Shown here: positions 44,316 through 51,640 of the stretch, one piece after another
Layout of the letters: every line of letters begins with the position of its first letter
How positions within the stretch are numbered: the first letter of the stretch is position 1
Source of the DNA: J054 sp965223095
GTDB taxonomy: Bacteria; Pseudomonadota; Gammaproteobacteria; Steroidobacterales; GCA-2729495
Length of the DNA stretch: 64,000 nucleotides
NCBI GenBank assembly: GCA_965223095.1
Contig: OZ244979.1
Coordinates: forward strand, 1,798,001 to 1,862,000
Reading direction: 5' to 3'
The notes under the pieces: generated by a model
What the model was told of the DNA's origin: nothing
Databases searched by the model: none
Seen by the model: the letters and a program-made list of their open reading frames with translations, nothing else
Position numbers and translations under genes: made by a program

Positions 44316-45113
44316 ATGAATAGAAGTTTTTCCAACGAGTTTGTTTTTCAGCTATTTTCTTTGATCGTCGCCTTGATTATCGTGCATGCTGTCTACGTGT
44401 CTATCGTACGGCCCAACGCAGCAGCCATTCAGGCGGAACAGCGTGTGCTTATCCAGGAAGACCCGGACTATATTCCCGAACGTTCATTGTTCGTGATTAT
44501 TCAGGACTATGAGCAGGAAGCCTGTTTCGTTTTGATGCTGTGGGCTTTTTCCATCATGGGCTATAAGGCCTACTACGCAAATCGTGAACGGTCCCTGCTT
44601 GATCGGGAGTTATTGCCCATCGCGGACGGCGTGCGGATATTGCCCGAAGATACCCGGGAGTATGCACGGCAACTGCAATCCTTGCCCGAGCAGCAACGTA
44701 ACTTGTTGTTACCTAGAGCCTTGCTGAGCGGCTTGCAGAGATTCGGCGCGACCCGAAATGTGCAAGACGTTTCCTCGGCGGCGCATACCCTGGTGAATTC
44801 CGAGGCCGAACGATTGGAGTCCGAGCTGTCCATGGTGCGTTACATCGCCTGGGCTATTCCATCCATTGGGTTTATTGGTACGGTGCGCGGGATCGGCTCG
44901 GCGCTGGGTTTGGCGCATCGGGCCGTGGATGGCGATATCAGCGGCGTCACCGAGAGTTTGGGCGTGGCCTTTAATTCAACCTTCATCGCGCTTTTGATCA
45001 GCATCGTGCTCATGTTTATCGTGCATCAATTACAGCTACTGCAAGAGCGCTTGGTCTTTGAGACGGAAAACTACCTAGATCAAAATCTAATTCGGCATTT
45101 ACATTCGAGTTAA
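44316..45113 (+). CDS. MotA/TolQ/ExbB-family proton-channel-like protein
   Basis: The 265-aa inner-membrane protein has helices at about residues 10-30, 68-84, 175-196 and 217-238. The helix-3 segment RYIAWAIPSIGFIGTVRGIGSAL and the last helix with LGVAFNSTFIALLISI match the MotA/TolQ/ExbB channel domain (the GxxGTVxGI signature and the small-residue helix). A large cytoplasmic loop lies between helices 2 and 3. GGAG precedes ATG 44316. Family members form a pentamer around ExbD/TolR/MotB partners and use the proton-motive force. The partners here are plausibly the two VWA proteins encoded downstream. Confidence 0.88.
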   Translation: MNRSFSNEFVFQLFSLIVALIIVHAVYVSIVRPNAAAIQAEQRVLIQEDPDYIPERSLFVIIQDYEQEACFVLMLWAFSIMGYKAYYANRERSLLDRELLPIADGVRILPEDTREYARQLQSLPEQQRNLLLPRALLSGLQRFGATRNVQDVSSAAHTLVNSEAERLESELSMVRYIAWAIPSIGFIGTVRGIGSALGLAHRAVDGDISGVTESLGVAFNSTFIALLISIVLMFIVHQLQLLQERLVFETENYLDQNLIRHLHSS

Positions 45114-45118
45114 GACGA

Positions 45119-46489
45119 ATGGCGATTCTCGGTTTCGACCTCAATGACAGCGCCCTGTTAGGTTATGCCGACGGCACGGTGTTGTTTCGCGAGCCTGGTT
45201 ACGCTCTGGCGCAGCAGGACAATCTGCTGTTGGGGTGGGACGCTTGGCACACCGCTCGAAGGTTTCCCCGTGAGCTGCAAAATCGTCATTGGTCGGAGCT
45301 CGCCGATGAGGTTTTGCCGCTGCCTGTCGCCGCGGCGAGAACTTCGGCAGACCTAGTGCATGCACATCTGTCGGCCTTGCGGGCCGGCCTGGATATTGAC
45401 TGCGAATCCGTGAGTTTCGCCGTGCCTGGTTATTGGACTTCGGCGCAATTGGGTTTGCTATTGGGGATCGCCAATGAGTTGTGTCTATCCGTGGCCGGTT
45501 TCGTGGATTCCGCGATCGCGGTGACGCGCCGCGAATATCCGGGGCGCGACTTGTGGCATATCGAGCCATCCTTGCACGGTGTGTGCGTGGCGCAGCTTGA
45601 TCAGGCGTCGGGAGCGGCCATTGCCCAGCGCGAATTTTTCCCGGGATTGGGTATTGAATCCCTGGAGCGTCAATGCGCCGAATTTTTTGCCGCGGGGTTC
45701 CTAAAGGCGGCGCGATTTGATCCGCTGCATGACGCGCAAACGGAGCAATATTTATACGACCAGCTGGCCCAATGGCTGGGCGAGCTAGCCCGGGAACACA
45801 GCACCGCAGCTGAAATTTCGTACCAGAACAGCCAATTTACAGCGGATTTTTCGCATTCTGACTTGGCTGGCGAACTGGTGGCCAACTGGCAACCTCTGCT
45901 GCAAAAGCTGCGGAGCGTATTGCCCTCCCAAGGTTCAGCCGTGGTGCAAGTGCCAGAGGCTTTGGCCCGATTTCCCGGTTTGATCGATCAGCTCAGTAGT
46001 TTGCCGAGTGTCGAGCTGTATATGTATGAAGCCAGCGCCGCGGCTCGTGGCGCCTGTCGTCCCGTCGTTATTTCCGCGTCGCGAGATTCTTTGCGGTTAT
46101 TGACCGCTTTACCTTGGGATCAGCCCGCGCAATCCGCCACCATGAACCCAACTACGACTGCAGGCCAATTGATCCGGCCGACTCATTTGCTGGCCGGCGA
46201 CCGAGCCTATCCCTTGTCGTCGCAGCCATTTGTCATCGGGGTGGAATTGCCCGCTGGAGATTGCGGTTTGACCGTCGCGGCGGGTTCGGCTGGCGTGTCT
46301 CGTCAACATTGCTCGATACGCGAACAGGCGGAGCAGCTGGTGCTCGTTGATCACAGCCGCTTTGGTACCCGCTTGAATGGACACCTAATCGAAGGTTCGG
46401 CGGTTTTGCAGTCCGGCGATGTGATCGGCCTGGGTACGCCGACCCTGGAGTTTCAGCTGATTGCCGAGGTGCCTGCCGGTGGCTCGTAA
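45119..46489 (+). CDS. Hsp70/actin-like protein with C-terminal FHA domain
   Basis: The 456-aa cytoplasmic protein starts with a phosphate-binding-like strand (MAILGFDLNDSALLGYADG). Around residues 97-140 it shows the Hsp70-like pattern SVSFAVPGYWTSAQLGLLLG followed by a VDSAIAV segment, indicating an actin/Hsp70-type ATPase fold. Strict ATPase motifs are weak. Residues 375-450 form an FHA domain: PFVIGVELPAG, SRQHCSIREQAEQLVLVDHS, FGTRLNGHLIEGSAVLQSGD. FHA domains bind phosphothreonine, so the kinase encoded upstream is a natural partner. Five bases separate it from the channel gene; its 3' end overlaps the first VWA gene. Confidence 0.82.
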   Translation: MAILGFDLNDSALLGYADGTVLFREPGYALAQQDNLLLGWDAWHTARRFPRELQNRHWSELADEVLPLPVAAARTSADLVHAHLSALRAGLDIDCESVSFAVPGYWTSAQLGLLLGIANELCLSVAGFVDSAIAVTRREYPGRDLWHIEPSLHGVCVAQLDQASGAAIAQREFFPGLGIESLERQCAEFFAAGFLKAARFDPLHDAQTEQYLYDQLAQWLGELAREHSTAAEISYQNSQFTADFSHSDLAGELVANWQPLLQKLRSVLPSQGSAVVQVPEALARFPGLIDQLSSLPSVELYMYEASAAARGACRPVVISASRDSLRLLTALPWDQPAQSATMNPTTTAGQLIRPTHLLAGDRAYPLSSQPFVIGVELPAGDCGLTVAAGSAGVSRQHCSIREQAEQLVLVDHSRFGTRLNGHLIEGSAVLQSGDVIGLGTPTLEFQLIAEVPAGGS

Positions 46490-47573
46490 GCGATTCAATG
46501 TATTTAGTCTATCGTTTCTAGATGTGATGTCCTGTGGTCTGGGGGCGGTGGTCTTGTTTTTCATGGTGATCAACGCGCAGGTCGCCACGCGCGCCGGACG
46601 TGCAAATCAGGCCTTATTGGCCGAGACCAATAAGCTTGAAGAAGAGGTACTGAATGGACGCAAGAATCTCGTGCGCATCCGCAATTCACTGGAGTCTGAT
46701 ACCGCTGAGCAAGCAACCACCGAAGGCGAGGCCGATCGAATCGAGGCCATGCTGCAACAAATGATCGAGGAGTTGGCCGAGTTTGACAATCAGACCGTGG
46801 CTCAGCAAGAGAGTATCGAGCAGCTAAAGGCCGACATCGAACGCTTGGAAGCCGCAAAACGACGGCTAGCGGCCCGAGCGGCGGAGGCGGACGAAGATGG
46901 CCGAAAAATACGCAGCTATGTGGGCGAGGGTAATCGCCAGTACCTGACGGGTATGCGCATGGGCGGGCGCAGGGTGCTAATACTGGTCGACACATCGGCG
47001 AGCATGTTGGCGCGTACCTACGTTAACGTGCTGCGGTTTCGCAATCTGTCGGCGGCTGACAAGCGGCGAGCGCCCAAATGGCAACAGGTGGTGAAAACCG
47101 TGGACTGGTTAACCACACAATTGACGCCGGGCGCACGCTTTCAAATTTATGGCTTTAACGAAGAAGCGAAAAGTGTTCTGCCGGGAACCGATGGTCGCTG
47201 GCTTGAAGTGACTGACGGCAGTAGTCTGACGAAAGCGGTGGAAAATTTTCGGCGATTAGCCCCTGAAAAGGGCAGCAGCCTGCATAAGGCATTTCAGGCC
47301 GTTGGCCGTTTAGATCCCAAGCCAGACAATATCTATCTGATCACAGACGGCTTGCCCACCCAAGGATCACGGGTGCCGGGTAAGGTCGAGAAGGTGGCGG
47401 CCGATCGCCGGGCAGATTTCTTCAATCGCGCGATTAAAGAGTTGCCGGGCCGAATTCCCGTCAATGTTTTGCTCTTTCCCATGGATGGGGATCCCAGTGC
47501 ATCCGCGTATTATTGGCAGCTCGCCTTGTCTACTCGGGGATCGATGTTAACCCCTGCCAGAGATTGGCCATGA
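46479..47573 (+). CDS. ExbD/TolR-like N-terminus fused to a VWA domain (copy 1)
   Basis: I chose GTG 46479, which gives 364 aa and an N-terminus matching copy 2; it overlaps the FHA gene by 11 bases. Residues 11-31 (LSFLDVMSCGLGAVVLFFMV) form a membrane helix with Asp15 placed as in ExbD/TolR (consensus PF-I/V-DVML-x-LLIIFM). A coiled coil follows (about 38-142), then a von Willebrand A domain with a MIDAS start VLILVDTSASM (Asp171). The domain would face the periplasm. The family is often found near MotA-like genes; function is unknown. Confidence 0.86.
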   Translation: MARKRFNVFSLSFLDVMSCGLGAVVLFFMVINAQVATRAGRANQALLAETNKLEEEVLNGRKNLVRIRNSLESDTAEQATTEGEADRIEAMLQQMIEELAEFDNQTVAQQESIEQLKADIERLEAAKRRLAARAAEADEDGRKIRSYVGEGNRQYLTGMRMGGRRVLILVDTSASMLARTYVNVLRFRNLSAADKRRAPKWQQVVKTVDWLTTQLTPGARFQIYGFNEEAKSVLPGTDGRWLEVTDGSSLTKAVENFRRLAPEKGSSLHKAFQAVGRLDPKPDNIYLITDGLPTQGSRVPGKVEKVAADRRADFFNRAIKELPGRIPVNVLLFPMDGDPSASAYYWQLALSTRGSMLTPARDWP

Positions 47574-48562
47574 GAAAGCGGCGCGATACCGAGACCTACA
47601 GTTTGTCCTTCTTGGATGCGATAACCTGTGGGTTCGGTGCGGTGATTCTGCTGTTGGTATTGATAAAGATTTACGAGCCGCTGACCATTGAGCGCAGCAA
47701 GGCGGAAGTTGAGGCCTTGCTCGCTAAGCTTCAGGAGGAGCTGTTCGATATTCGGGGCGAAACAGCGGTGTTAAACCGCGACATGATTACCGTTCAAGAG
47801 CAGCTATCAGACTCGAAGGCGCGGCTGGCCAGGTTGCGAGGTGATTTATCCAAAATTCGGGGGCGCTATGATGCTTCCCAGGATGATGCTTTGCTGGATA
47901 GCGGCGAGCGGGGTGAGCTGGCGGCCGCTCGGCAGACTCTGACGGAGGAAATGCGGCGTTTGCTGGCTAATTATCGGCCACCGGAAGACGATACGACCGT
48001 TGGTGGGGTGCCCGTGGATAGCGAATATATCGTTTTCGTTATCGATACATCGGGGAGTATGTTTCAGGGGCCTTGGCGTTTGGTGCTAAAGAAGGTCCGC
48101 GAGGCCCTCGATGTTTATCCGCGCGTTAAGGGTATCCAAGTACTGAACGACGAAGGCAAGTACATGTTTTCCAGTTTTGCTGGTAAGTGGATGCCCGACT
48201 CAAAGGTCGCTCGGCGGAATATCATCAATCGCTTGGCAAACTGGAATCCATACAGCGACTCTAGCCCTGTTGAAGGCATCGCTGAGGCCATTAACACCTT
48301 CTACGAGAAAGACAAGCCCATGAGTATTTATGTGTTTGGTGATGACTTTCCGCGGGGGCAGGTAGAAGCTGTGGCCCGCTACGTTGAAGGAATTAACAAG
48401 GCGGACCAGTTCGGCAATCGGCTCGTTCGCATTCACGGTGTTGGTTTTCCAACGCAGTTGGCGGGAGGCCGTTTCCGCAATGCCGTGCAATTCGCAAATT
48501 TGATGCGCACCTTGTGCGAGCGCAATGGGGGTACCTTTGTGGCCTTGACGAGCTTGCAATAG
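47570..48562 (+). CDS. ExbD/TolR-like N-terminus fused to a VWA domain (copy 2)
   Basis: ATG 47570 overlaps the previous stop in ATGA. The 330-aa product copies the architecture of its neighbour: cytoplasmic RKRRDTETYS, membrane helix SLSFLDAITCGFGAVILLLV with Asp16, a coiled coil (about 40-130), and a VWA domain with VFVIDTSGSM (Asp159). The two VWA domains are diverged, suggesting a heteromeric pair around the channel, as with ExbD-like subunits. It is the last gene of the cluster; the 99-base gap after it leads to an unrelated phhB. Confidence 0.86.
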   Translation: MRKRRDTETYSLSFLDAITCGFGAVILLLVLIKIYEPLTIERSKAEVEALLAKLQEELFDIRGETAVLNRDMITVQEQLSDSKARLARLRGDLSKIRGRYDASQDDALLDSGERGELAAARQTLTEEMRRLLANYRPPEDDTTVGGVPVDSEYIVFVIDTSGSMFQGPWRLVLKKVREALDVYPRVKGIQVLNDEGKYMFSSFAGKWMPDSKVARRNIINRLANWNPYSDSSPVEGIAEAINTFYEKDKPMSIYVFGDDFPRGQVEAVARYVEGINKADQFGNRLVRIHGVGFPTQLAGGRFRNAVQFANLMRTLCERNGGTFVALTSLQ

Positions 48563-48660
48563 CTAGTCTTCGATGGGCCTGCACCGTCGGTGGGCGGTTA
48601 TTCGAATCGCTGATTTTCGTTGGTGTCGTTTGTATGCCAGCTGGTTGATGGGGAGATAAA

Positions 48661-49005
48661 TTGAGTAGTCATGAAGACTTAGTCAAGCGTCGCTGCAAGC
48701 CTTGCGAAGGGGGCGTTCCTCCGCTGGAGCGCGACGCAGTCAGAGAACTCATGCGCGCGCTGCACGCGGATTGGTCCTTGAGCGAAGACAGTTTATCCAT
48801 CAGCCGCGAGTTCAGGTTCCACGGCTATCATCGAACCATCGCGTTTGTGAATGCAATTGCCTGGGTTGCGGAGTCCGAGGGGCATCACCCGGATCTAGAA
48901 GTACACTATGGCAAAGTCAATTGCCTGTGGACTACCCATGCGATTAATGGCTTGTCCGAGAACGACTTTATTTGTGCCGCCAAGATTGATCGCCTAATGG
49001 ATTGA
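48661..49005 (+). CDS. phhB: Pterin-4-alpha-carbinolamine dehydratase
   Basis: The start is a TTG at 48661 supported by GGGGAG about six bases upstream; no ATG lies near. The 114-aa enzyme dehydrates 4a-hydroxytetrahydrobiopterin, recycling the cofactor of phenylalanine hydroxylase. Diagnostic motifs are WSLSEDSLSISREFRFHGY, AIAWVAESEGHHPDLEVHYG and VNCLWTTHAINGLSENDF, including the active-site histidine pair. PhhA is not in the window. A GC-poor linker with no strong terminator separates it from the VWA genes, so read-through is possible. Confidence 0.93.
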   Translation: MSSHEDLVKRRCKPCEGGVPPLERDAVRELMRALHADWSLSEDSLSISREFRFHGYHRTIAFVNAIAWVAESEGHHPDLEVHYGKVNCLWTTHAINGLSENDFICAAKIDRLMD

Positions 49006-49247
49006 CGACCTGGACTGCCGCGGGTCGCGAGATCTAGGCCGGCGAACGTGATGGCTACCGGGTTCGCCCAGGCGCGCGCCACCGCGCAGGGTAGGCGATG
49101 AACTGCGCTGTTTTTTGTGCAACACTGGTCCTATGGCCTAGCCTTCGCAGCGCCAAGGCCCCAGGGGCGCTGATGCGTGGAAGAATCCAGGGTGCGCACC
49201 ACCGCTGCTTTTGGGTCTTGGTTCATCTGATTAATAAGGAGAGTTCT

Positions 49248-50129
49248 ATGTGCAAAATATCGCCACTGAAAATAGGCCCCGTTGCTGCCGCATTCACATT
49301 ACTGCTAGCAGTCGCTATTCCTGGCCTCGCGCTGGACCTCAGCACGCCCGAGGGCAATCTTGCTGCTATGCGTAAGATTCAGTGTTCGATGAACGATGGT
49401 GAGGTTTTCACCTACGGTTGGCATGGCCATGTATTCAGTCGCGTCGCAGGCGAAGCCGATCGTCGCCTATTTAGAGTGGAGGGCATGAATATTCGCCAAT
49501 GCGGACCATTGCCCGATGCATCCGCCGGCCCCGGCTTCAAGCAGGTAACGCGTGAAATCCTGCTTTACCAGAATCCTGATACGGGCGAGGTTGTTGATCA
49601 GTGGGAAAATCCCTGGACGGGTAAGACCGTAGACGTGATTCACGTAACCAACGACCCCGTGAATCAGACTTATCGTGCCGTGGGGCGCGATGGCCGCAAA
49701 TTTATTTTGCCTTTTAGTCAGCAGGGTAACAGCTGGTGGTTAACGTCTACGGTGCCCTTGTTTTATCCCAACCCCCTGGCTGGCGAATACCAGGAATATA
49801 TTGGCGGCACCTACCATGCCACTGAAATGTTCAATTTTTTTGGCAATCTCGACGAGCTCATGGACGACAAAAAGAATTCGGTATCCGCGCAAGTGGGTTG
49901 GGTGCGAGTTTCCCGCTGGTTGCCTTGGATGGAGATGGGTGATCGAGCAGGACTTTTGTACTTCCATACTGCCGGCGGCAAACTTGACAGCTATGATGAC
50001 CTATCCAAGGGCCTGCGATCATGGATTGCAAAGAACTCACCGGAATATGCCAGTCCGCCACCCCTGAACGATGAACGCCGCAACGAAACCAGTTGGACGT
50101 TCTTCAAGAAAGTCTTGGATGCTCGCTAG
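49248..50129 (+). CDS. DUF1838-family secreted protein
   Basis: ATG 49248 follows a clear AAGGAGAG site and gives 293 aa; the frame is open upstream to 49098 but without a signal. The leader is a signal peptide (VAAAFTLLLAVAIPGLAL). The mature part matches DUF1838: VFTYGWHGHVFSRVAGEADRR, LYQNPDTGEVVDQWENPWTG, GWVRVSRWLPWMEMGDRAGLLYFH. Biochemical function is unknown. It is followed after 20 bases by the aldehyde dehydrogenase gene and probably shares its transcript. Confidence 0.85.
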   Translation: MCKISPLKIGPVAAAFTLLLAVAIPGLALDLSTPEGNLAAMRKIQCSMNDGEVFTYGWHGHVFSRVAGEADRRLFRVEGMNIRQCGPLPDASAGPGFKQVTREILLYQNPDTGEVVDQWENPWTGKTVDVIHVTNDPVNQTYRAVGRDGRKFILPFSQQGNSWWLTSTVPLFYPNPLAGEYQEYIGGTYHATEMFNFFGNLDELMDDKKNSVSAQVGWVRVSRWLPWMEMGDRAGLLYFHTAGGKLDSYDDLSKGLRSWIAKNSPEYASPPPLNDERRNETSWTFFKKVLDAR

Positions 50130-50149
50130 GGGCTACTGGATTTAACGAC

Positions 50150-51604
50150 ATGAGTAGCAGTATCGACGTGCGCAATCCGCGCAGCGGCGCGATTGATTAT
50201 CAGATTAACCCGCCCAGTCCAGCGCAACTCGCAAGCCTTGCCAAAAATCTTCGTGAAGAGCAAGGCGCTTGGCAAGCTCGTGGGGTCGATGAACGTTGCC
50301 GTTTGCTTAAGGCTTGGTGCGATGCTCTGCTCGCCGATGCGCAGGACCTGGTCGCTGCGCTGTCTGTGGACACGGGGCGTTATGCCATTGCCCTGGCAGA
50401 GCTTTATGGTTTGCCGTCCATGGTTGAGCGCTGGAGTCGTGCTGCGCCGCGCTTGTTGGCGAATGCCGATGCCCGTCCGTCGGTGACCGACGGTGTGGAT
50501 ATTCGCGATCAACTGTTGCCTTATCCGTTGATTGGCGTGATCAGTCCTTGGAATTTTCCACTGTTGTTGTCGATGATTGATGCCGTACCGGCGTTGGCGG
50601 CGGGTTCTGCGGTCTTGGTCAAGCCGAGCGAGGTGACGCCCCGTTTCGTGGAGCCACTGATGGCTTCCATTGAGACGGTACCTGAGCTGGCAAAGGTTTT
50701 TCGTTTTGTTGTGGGCGGGGGCGAAACGGGGGGTGCCTTGATCGAGCAGGTTGATGCCATCGCTTTTACCGGCAGCGTGCGAACCGGTCGCTTGGTGGGC
50801 GAGGCTTGCGCAAAACGCTTTATTCCTTGCTTCTTGGAGTTAGGCGGCAAGGACCCTTGCATCGTGTTGCCGGGTGCGGATGTGTATGACGCGGCCCGCA
50901 TTGTGTTGCGGGCATCAGTGCAGGCTACCGGACAGGCTTGCCAATCTTTGGAGCGCATCTACGTGCCACGTGAGCTTGTCGATGGGTTTTGTGACGAACT
51001 GACCCGCCAGGCAAACGAACTTGAGCTAAATTACCCGGATATTCATAGCGGTCACATTGGACCGTTAATCTTTGCCCAGCAAGCTGAGATTATCGCGGCA
51101 CATTTGCAGGACGCGGTCAGCAAGGGCGCGCGAATCTTGACCGGGGGTGAAATTGAGGATCACGGCGGCGGACGATGGATTCGGCCCACCGTATTGACCG
51201 ATGTTGATCATTCCATGCAGGTCATGCGTGAAGAGACTTTCGGGCCGGTGATTCCGGTAATGGCCTACGACAGCCTGGACGAAGCCATTCGTTTGGCTAA
51301 TGATACTGACTATGGTTTGTCGGCCGCTGTTCTGGGCGGTGACTTGAGTGCTTGTGAGGCCGTTGCCAGACGATTGAATGCCGGTGCCGTGAGTATTAAC
51401 GACGGCGGCATGACGACCGAGGTTCACGATGCGACGCATGATGCCTTCGGTTACTCGGGGATGGGCGCCAGCCGCATGGGTGATTCCGGCTTGCTGCGTT
51501 ACATGCGGCGGAAATCTTTAATGGCGAGAAAAACGCTGCCCAAGGGTATGGATAGCCTGGATGAGCGCTTGGCTGCGACTTCCGGGTCTAAAAGCGCGGG
51601 TTAA
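50150..51604 (+). CDS. Aldehyde dehydrogenase (NAD(P)+-dependent)
   Basis: ATG 50150 gives 484 aa; an earlier start at 50093 would lie inside the preceding gene. ALDH landmarks: ISPWNFPLLLSMIDAVPAL (NAD-binding region), KPSEVTPRFV, AFTGSVRTGR, FLELGGKDPCIVLPGAD (general base Glu230), GQACQSLERIYVP (nucleophile Cys264), and EETFGPVIPVMAYDS. It oxidises an aldehyde to the acid; the substrate is unknown. The DUF1838 gene immediately upstream may hint at a common pathway. Confidence 0.94.
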   Translation: MSSSIDVRNPRSGAIDYQINPPSPAQLASLAKNLREEQGAWQARGVDERCRLLKAWCDALLADAQDLVAALSVDTGRYAIALAELYGLPSMVERWSRAAPRLLANADARPSVTDGVDIRDQLLPYPLIGVISPWNFPLLLSMIDAVPALAAGSAVLVKPSEVTPRFVEPLMASIETVPELAKVFRFVVGGGETGGALIEQVDAIAFTGSVRTGRLVGEACAKRFIPCFLELGGKDPCIVLPGADVYDAARIVLRASVQATGQACQSLERIYVPRELVDGFCDELTRQANELELNYPDIHSGHIGPLIFAQQAEIIAAHLQDAVSKGARILTGGEIEDHGGGRWIRPTVLTDVDHSMQVMREETFGPVIPVMAYDSLDEAIRLANDTDYGLSAAVLGGDLSACEAVARRLNAGAVSINDGGMTTEVHDATHDAFGYSGMGASRMGDSGLLRYMRRKSLMARKTLPKGMDSLDERLAATSGSKSAG

Positions 51605-51640
51605 ACCAACACCGGCACTAGGTAGCGGTGACCTATCGCC

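Noticed and set aside
44316..48562. Zorya-type anti-phage system
   Set aside because: A MotA-like protein is present, but there is no ZorB-type protein with an OmpA-like peptidoglycan-binding domain, and no ZorC or ZorD helicase/nuclease.
37057..48562. Type VI secretion kinase/FHA regulatory locus
   Set aside because: PpkA/PppA/Fha-like components occur beside T6SS genes, but no TssB/C, VgrG, Hcp, ClpV or TssM homologue is present in the window.
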